Positions 38,205 to 41,142 of a stretch of DNA of 41,142 nt are shown piece after piece. The position numbers were made by a program, and so were the translations under genes. The DNA lies in assembly GCA_030605125.1 (NCBI GenBank), contig JAUWBD010000017.1, forward strand, positions 1-41,142. The letters are read 5' to 3'. Numbering within the stretch: the first letter of the stretch is position 1; each line of letters starts with the position of its first letter. Under the pieces are notes generated by a model. That model did not search any database and was not told the DNA's origin. It was given only the letters and a program-made list of their open reading frames with translations. The DNA comes from Verrucomicrobiota bacterium. Lineage in GTDB: Bacteria; Verrucomicrobiota; Verrucomicrobiia; Opitutales; Opitutaceae.

Positions 38205-40580
38205 TCAGCGACGGACCAACGTGTGGCGTCCGGCCTCGAGCCTGCCGCCGGCCCCGGGCGCCGGATCAAGCCGCCATCCCGCGGGCGGAGGCTGGGCGAG
38301 GGAGACGGGGGCCGCAAGGTCGAGGGTCCACGCGGCGCGCTCCGCGGACCGCTGCACCGTGAGATCGACGGGGCGATCAAAGACCAGGGCCCATCCGCCG
38401 ACGGCGAGCTTGCGCGTCGAGGTGAAGACTCCCGAATCCGGCTTCCCGTCCACAAAACGCGCGGCGGCCAGACGGGCCTGGAAGGCGAACGTTTCGCCGC
38501 CCGCGGCGGCGACGCCGAGCCCGCCTGAGCCGAGAGAGGCTTCCGCGGGCTCGCGTTGTCCGATCGACGGCACGAACACCAGGTCGCGCCAGCCCGAGCC
38601 GCGGATATCGGCCAGCCTTCCCCCCTTTACCTCCGCGAGCTCGAGCGAGGCGACGGTCGCCGAGGAGCCGGAGAAAGAAGGGATCAGCGCCACGAGATAC
38701 TCCGCGGATTGGGTCTGTTGGGAGAGTGCGGAACTGCGTATGCGGTTTTCGCCGACGTCGATCGTGGCGCTCGTGGGTTTGCGGGGCGCGAAGGCGGCGT
38801 CGGCGGGGAGCAGCGGTCGGATCTCCAACGAGCCGGCCTTCCCGTCGATGAACACGCGGCCGTCATCGATCCGGCCCGCGGGGGGAGTCTGCGCGAGCCA
38901 CTCGACCTGCGCCGTCTTAGGCGTCTCGACCTGGTCCCAGACCAGGACATAGTCGCCCCGACGATGCAGCAAGGAGCGGCGCGCGGACTTCACGTTCCGA
39001 TATGCCTCGCGCAGATCCACGCTGGTCCAGGTCCAGCGGGAGCCGGAAAGGAACGCGTCCACGGTGCCTCGCGCCTCCTCGGTGAAGAGCTGGTTCTCCC
39101 CGTCGATCAGGAGGGTGGCGTGCGATTCGGTGGCGTTTGAGAAATAGGTCCAGCGCGGTCCGCGGCGTTGCCAGAACGCGGGATTTCCGAAACCGCTGCC
39201 GTAGCCGGGGGTGTTGATGAGCCATTCGGAGCCGAAGGCCCAGGTGATGGCTCCCGCGTCGAGGTGGCTGTGGTTGCGGTTGGTGAAGCCCGACTTCAGC
39301 GCGACCAGGTAATCCGTATCCGTCCAGCCGCTACGGAAGGTGACGATGTCGGCGACGGTCTGGTGGTGGTCGAGCGTGGCCGGCGGGGTGGCGGGGACGG
39401 AGGCGTCATACCAGAGCGCGGCGAAGGCGACGCCGTCGTTTCCGCCCTGGATTTTGAAAGGAAGCGCGGCGGCGAGATACTGCGCCCCGCTGTCGCGGAA
39501 GTGCGACGCGACTCGATGCAGGAAGTGTTGCGGCCCGTAGTAGTCGCGAGGGACGGAGTCGCCGTAGGTCAGGGTGCCGGCGAAGCCCGAGGTGGAGGAG
39601 TGCAGCCGGTAGGCGGCCATGTTCCGGAAGAACGGCGCGTCGTAGAGCCGGCGGGTGCCGAGCACGGGGTCGGCGCCCTCGATGAATTGCAGGATATAAG
39701 ACGCGGCGTAGCTCCAATACGGCACGCCCTCCGGAGAACTGCCGTCGGCGTTGCTGTATTTGGCGACCTTCTCGAAATTCGTTAGCGCGGCCGCCATCCA
39801 CTCGGCGGCTTCCGGGATCTCGCCGAAAAAGGCCACCGCGGTGAGACCGATGCCGTTTGCGCCGACGTGGTTGTGATTGAGCTGATAGTGGCCGCCCCAG
39901 CCTTCCGGGATATAGAGCTTTGAATTGAGCGTGATCACGCGCTCGCGGATGGTGTCCCGGATGGTTTTCTTCTCGGTTTCGCTCCAGAGCGCCGGGTGCC
40001 AGTCGTAAGCGATCGAGACGCCTCGGGAAACGTGGCCCGCGGCAAGGTCGCCGTTTTTGGGGCGCAGGCCCCACTGGGGAAAGGCGCAGGCGGTGAGGAC
40101 CAGTTCACGCAGCTTTTCTTTCAACGCGGGCTCGTCCACCAGGAGGGCGGCGAGGCTGAGGGCGACCATGTTGTCGCCGATGGGGCGCATCCAATTCTCC
40201 TCCTGCGCCGCGTAGAGCGTGAAATTGGGCGGGCGAACCAGCTCCTCGGGCGGACGATAGACGGGAGGCGGCTCCGCCGCGATCTTGCGCGCGGTGGCGA
40301 GCAGATCGTCGAAGAGCTGACGCTCACGGCCGTCGGCGCGCCTGAAACGTTCGCGCAACGCCTCGACTTCTCCGGCGCGGAAAAAAAGCCGAGGGCGCGA
40401 GGCCGGCAGCTGGCGCTTCCACGCTTCCTGCTCCTTCGAGACCCTCGCCAAGACGACATCGCGTCGGTTGGGATCATTGCGGCCTTCGTCGGCGGCCGCG
40501 GAGCCGGTCGGCATGACGGCCAGCGAGAGGAGGCCGAGGAGAAGCAGGGACAGGGCGGAGGTGGGGACGGGGGTGGGCAC
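38205..40580 (-). CDS. Secreted heparinase II/III-type polysaccharide lyase
   Basis: A 791-residue exported enzyme. The signal peptide is MPTPVPTSALSLLLLGLLSLAVMPTGSAAA in the first 30 residues. The fold order is that of heparinase II/III-type lyases: an (alpha/alpha) toroid with ASRPRLFFRAGEVEALRERF (60-79) at its start, YQLNHNHVGANG (232-243), a GVPYWSYAASYI segment and then a beta-sandwich that opens with FTNRNHSHLDAGAITW (432-447). The family cleaves uronic acid-containing chains by beta-elimination using Tyr and His; His236 or His238 and His437/His439 are candidates. Substrate specificity is not visible; alginate, heparin-like or oligo-uronate targets are possible. It is first in the minus-strand group with the GH94-type gene 32 bp downstream. 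The ATG at 40580 gives a normal leader. Confidence 0.9.
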   Translation of the reverse strand: MPTPVPTSALSLLLLGLLSLAVMPTGSAAADEGRNDPNRRDVVLARVSKEQEAWKRQLPASRPRLFFRAGEVEALRERFRRADGRERQLFDDLLATARKIAAEPPPVYRPPEELVRPPNFTLYAAQEENWMRPIGDNMVALSLAALLVDEPALKEKLRELVLTACAFPQWGLRPKNGDLAAGHVSRGVSIAYDWHPALWSETEKKTIRDTIRERVITLNSKLYIPEGWGGHYQLNHNHVGANGIGLTAVAFFGEIPEAAEWMAAALTNFEKVAKYSNADGSSPEGVPYWSYAASYILQFIEGADPVLGTRRLYDAPFFRNMAAYRLHSSTSGFAGTLTYGDSVPRDYYGPQHFLHRVASHFRDSGAQYLAAALPFKIQGGNDGVAFAALWYDASVPATPPATLDHHQTVADIVTFRSGWTDTDYLVALKSGFTNRNHSHLDAGAITWAFGSEWLINTPGYGSGFGNPAFWQRRGPRWTYFSNATESHATLLIDGENQLFTEEARGTVDAFLSGSRWTWTSVDLREAYRNVKSARRSLLHRRGDYVLVWDQVETPKTAQVEWLAQTPPAGRIDDGRVFIDGKAGSLEIRPLLPADAAFAPRKPTSATIDVGENRIRSSALSQQTQSAEYLVALIPSFSGSSATVASLELAEVKGGRLADIRGSGWRDLVFVPSIGQREPAEASLGSGGLGVAAAGGETFAFQARLAAARFVDGKPDSGVFTSTRKLAVGGWALVFDRPVDLTVQRSAERAAWTLDLAAPVSLAQPPPAGWRLDPAPGAGGRLEAGRHTLVRR

Positions 40581-40690
40581 GGCGGTTATGGTGCGGTTTT
40601 GATGATTCCCGTCGGCGTTCCCGGCGGGAGGGGGGACCTGGGCAGAGTAGGGCCCCCGCGGTATCGTCCAAGTGTCCCACCACTCACTCA

Positions 40691-40706
40691 GGTGACCAAT
40701 TTCACC
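40691..40706. promoter_or_regulatory. Short inverted repeat in the spacer upstream of the lyase gene
   Basis: GGTGA (40691-40695) and TCACC (40702-40706) form a 5-bp inverted repeat in the 139-bp spacer between the TetR-type gene stop and the lyase start, both on the minus strand. It is the only symmetric motif I see near this promoter. There is no -35/-10 pair that I can defend, so it is only a weak operator candidate. Confidence 0.25.
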
Positions 40707-40719
40707 GTCAAGCGGGCGA

Positions 40720-41142
40720 TCAGCGGCCCGGGCGGGCGGCGCCGAGCCCGTGCAAGATCAGGTCGATGGCCTGTTCGAGCCGCGCCCGTTTGTCGAAGGG
40801 GTTGTCGCCGACACCGACGGAGGCGGCGAGCGAATGGCGGTTGGAGTAGTAGATGAAACAGATCCCGATAAAGTTTACCAATAGGTGCCGGGTATCGTGG
40901 GGCTGGCGAAAAATCCCGGCGCGCACTCCCTCCTCGACGATCCCGCGGAAGCGCTCGATGAACGGGTTTTTGCTCAGACGCTCCGGAGCGGCGGCGATGT
41001 GCCGGCCGTGCTCGAGGTTTTCCCAAAGCAGCATGCGCACGAAGTCGGGATTCGCGTCGAGAAACTCGAAGTTGGCCGCGAGCAAACGGCGCATCTTCTC
41101 GTCCGGCGGCGCGTCGGCGTCGATGGCCACGAGCTCGATCTG
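40720..41142 (-). CDS. TetR-family regulator, C-terminal ligand-binding part (gene cut by window edge)
   Basis: The last 140 residues of a TetR-type transcriptional regulator; the HTH part lies beyond the window edge, and the frame is open to base 41142. The visible part is helical, with FEFLDANPDFVRMLLWENLEHGRHIA, a FIERFRGIVEEGVRAGIFR helix and HLLVNFIGICFIYYSNRHSLAASVG, then a final LEQAIDLILHGLG helix. These match the C-terminal ligand-binding domains of TetR-family proteins (NPDFVRMLLWE and GIFRxPxDxRHLLVNFIGxC are typical). The ligand is unknown. It lies on the minus strand upstream of the heparinase-type gene, separated by 139 bp. Whether it controls that gene is uncertain. Confidence 0.85.
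   Translation of the reverse strand, partial: QIELVAIDADAPPDEKMRRLLAANFEFLDANPDFVRMLLWENLEHGRHIAAAPERLSKNPFIERFRGIVEEGVRAGIFRQPHDTRHLLVNFIGICFIYYSNRHSLAASVGVGDNPFDKRARLEQAIDLILHGLGAARPGR

Overview
The window is very GC-rich (by eye well over 65%), gene-dense and chromosomal in character. It most resembles a Verrucomicrobiota genome, probably Opitutaceae. The signs are: PEP-CTERM tails of the IPEP type on passenger-like proteins, two prepilin-type proteins starting FTLIELLTVIAIIGILAA, very large secreted CAZyme-like proteins, two LacI-family regulators beside glycan genes, DxDGDGxxNxxEF-type C-terminal modules, and intergenic repeats of the ACCACGGAT type. There is no rRNA, tRNA, CRISPR array, phage gene or transposase that I can see.

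Layout. 1-2.8 kb: the end of a class II fumarase gene, two small unknown genes and a membrane protein with a doubled YgaP-type (DUF2892-like) domain. 2.9-17.7 kb: one uninterrupted minus-strand run of seven genes read from 17.67 kb leftwards: beta-strand-repeat PEP-CTERM protein, DNRLRE-domain protein, GH36-like enzyme, pseudopilin-like protein, sodium:solute symporter, and two homologous giant secreted proteins of unknown function. A LacI-family gene is divergent to this run, and two LacI-like palindromes sit between them. This looks like a glycan or oligosaccharide utilization operon built around surface proteins and a Na+ symporter.

18.9-19.1 kb is a scar that carries a ~74-bp degenerate copy of the membrane gene found 16 kb upstream. 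19.1-20.15 kb is a D-2-hydroxyacid dehydrogenase. 20.3-34.5 kb is a plus-strand run: a second pseudopilin-like protein, two homologous jelly-roll-type secreted proteins (only the first has a PEP-CTERM tail), a toroid-plus-propeller protein, a CE7 acetyl esterase with an extra N-terminal domain, and a 2076-residue heparinase-type multidomain protein. It converges on a minus-strand group: a secreted heparinase II/III-type lyase, a cytoplasmic GH94-type phosphorylase and a second LacI-family regulator. The window ends inside a TetR-type regulator gene.

How it may work together (inference): the right-hand genes would deacetylate and cleave an acetylated, uronate-containing polysaccharide outside the cell or in the periplasm. 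A cytoplasmic phosphorylase would split the imported oligosaccharide and a hydroxyacid dehydrogenase would process an acid product. The left-hand operon would use a symporter, a GH36-type enzyme and two unknown toroid-type secreted enzymes on another glycan. Each locus carries its own pseudopilin-like protein and its own LacI regulator. The best candidates for something undescribed are the two giant secreted paralogues, the recurrent pairing of pseudopilin-like proteins with glycan enzymes, and the hairpin repeats that fill the gaps and supply the start codons of both giant genes.
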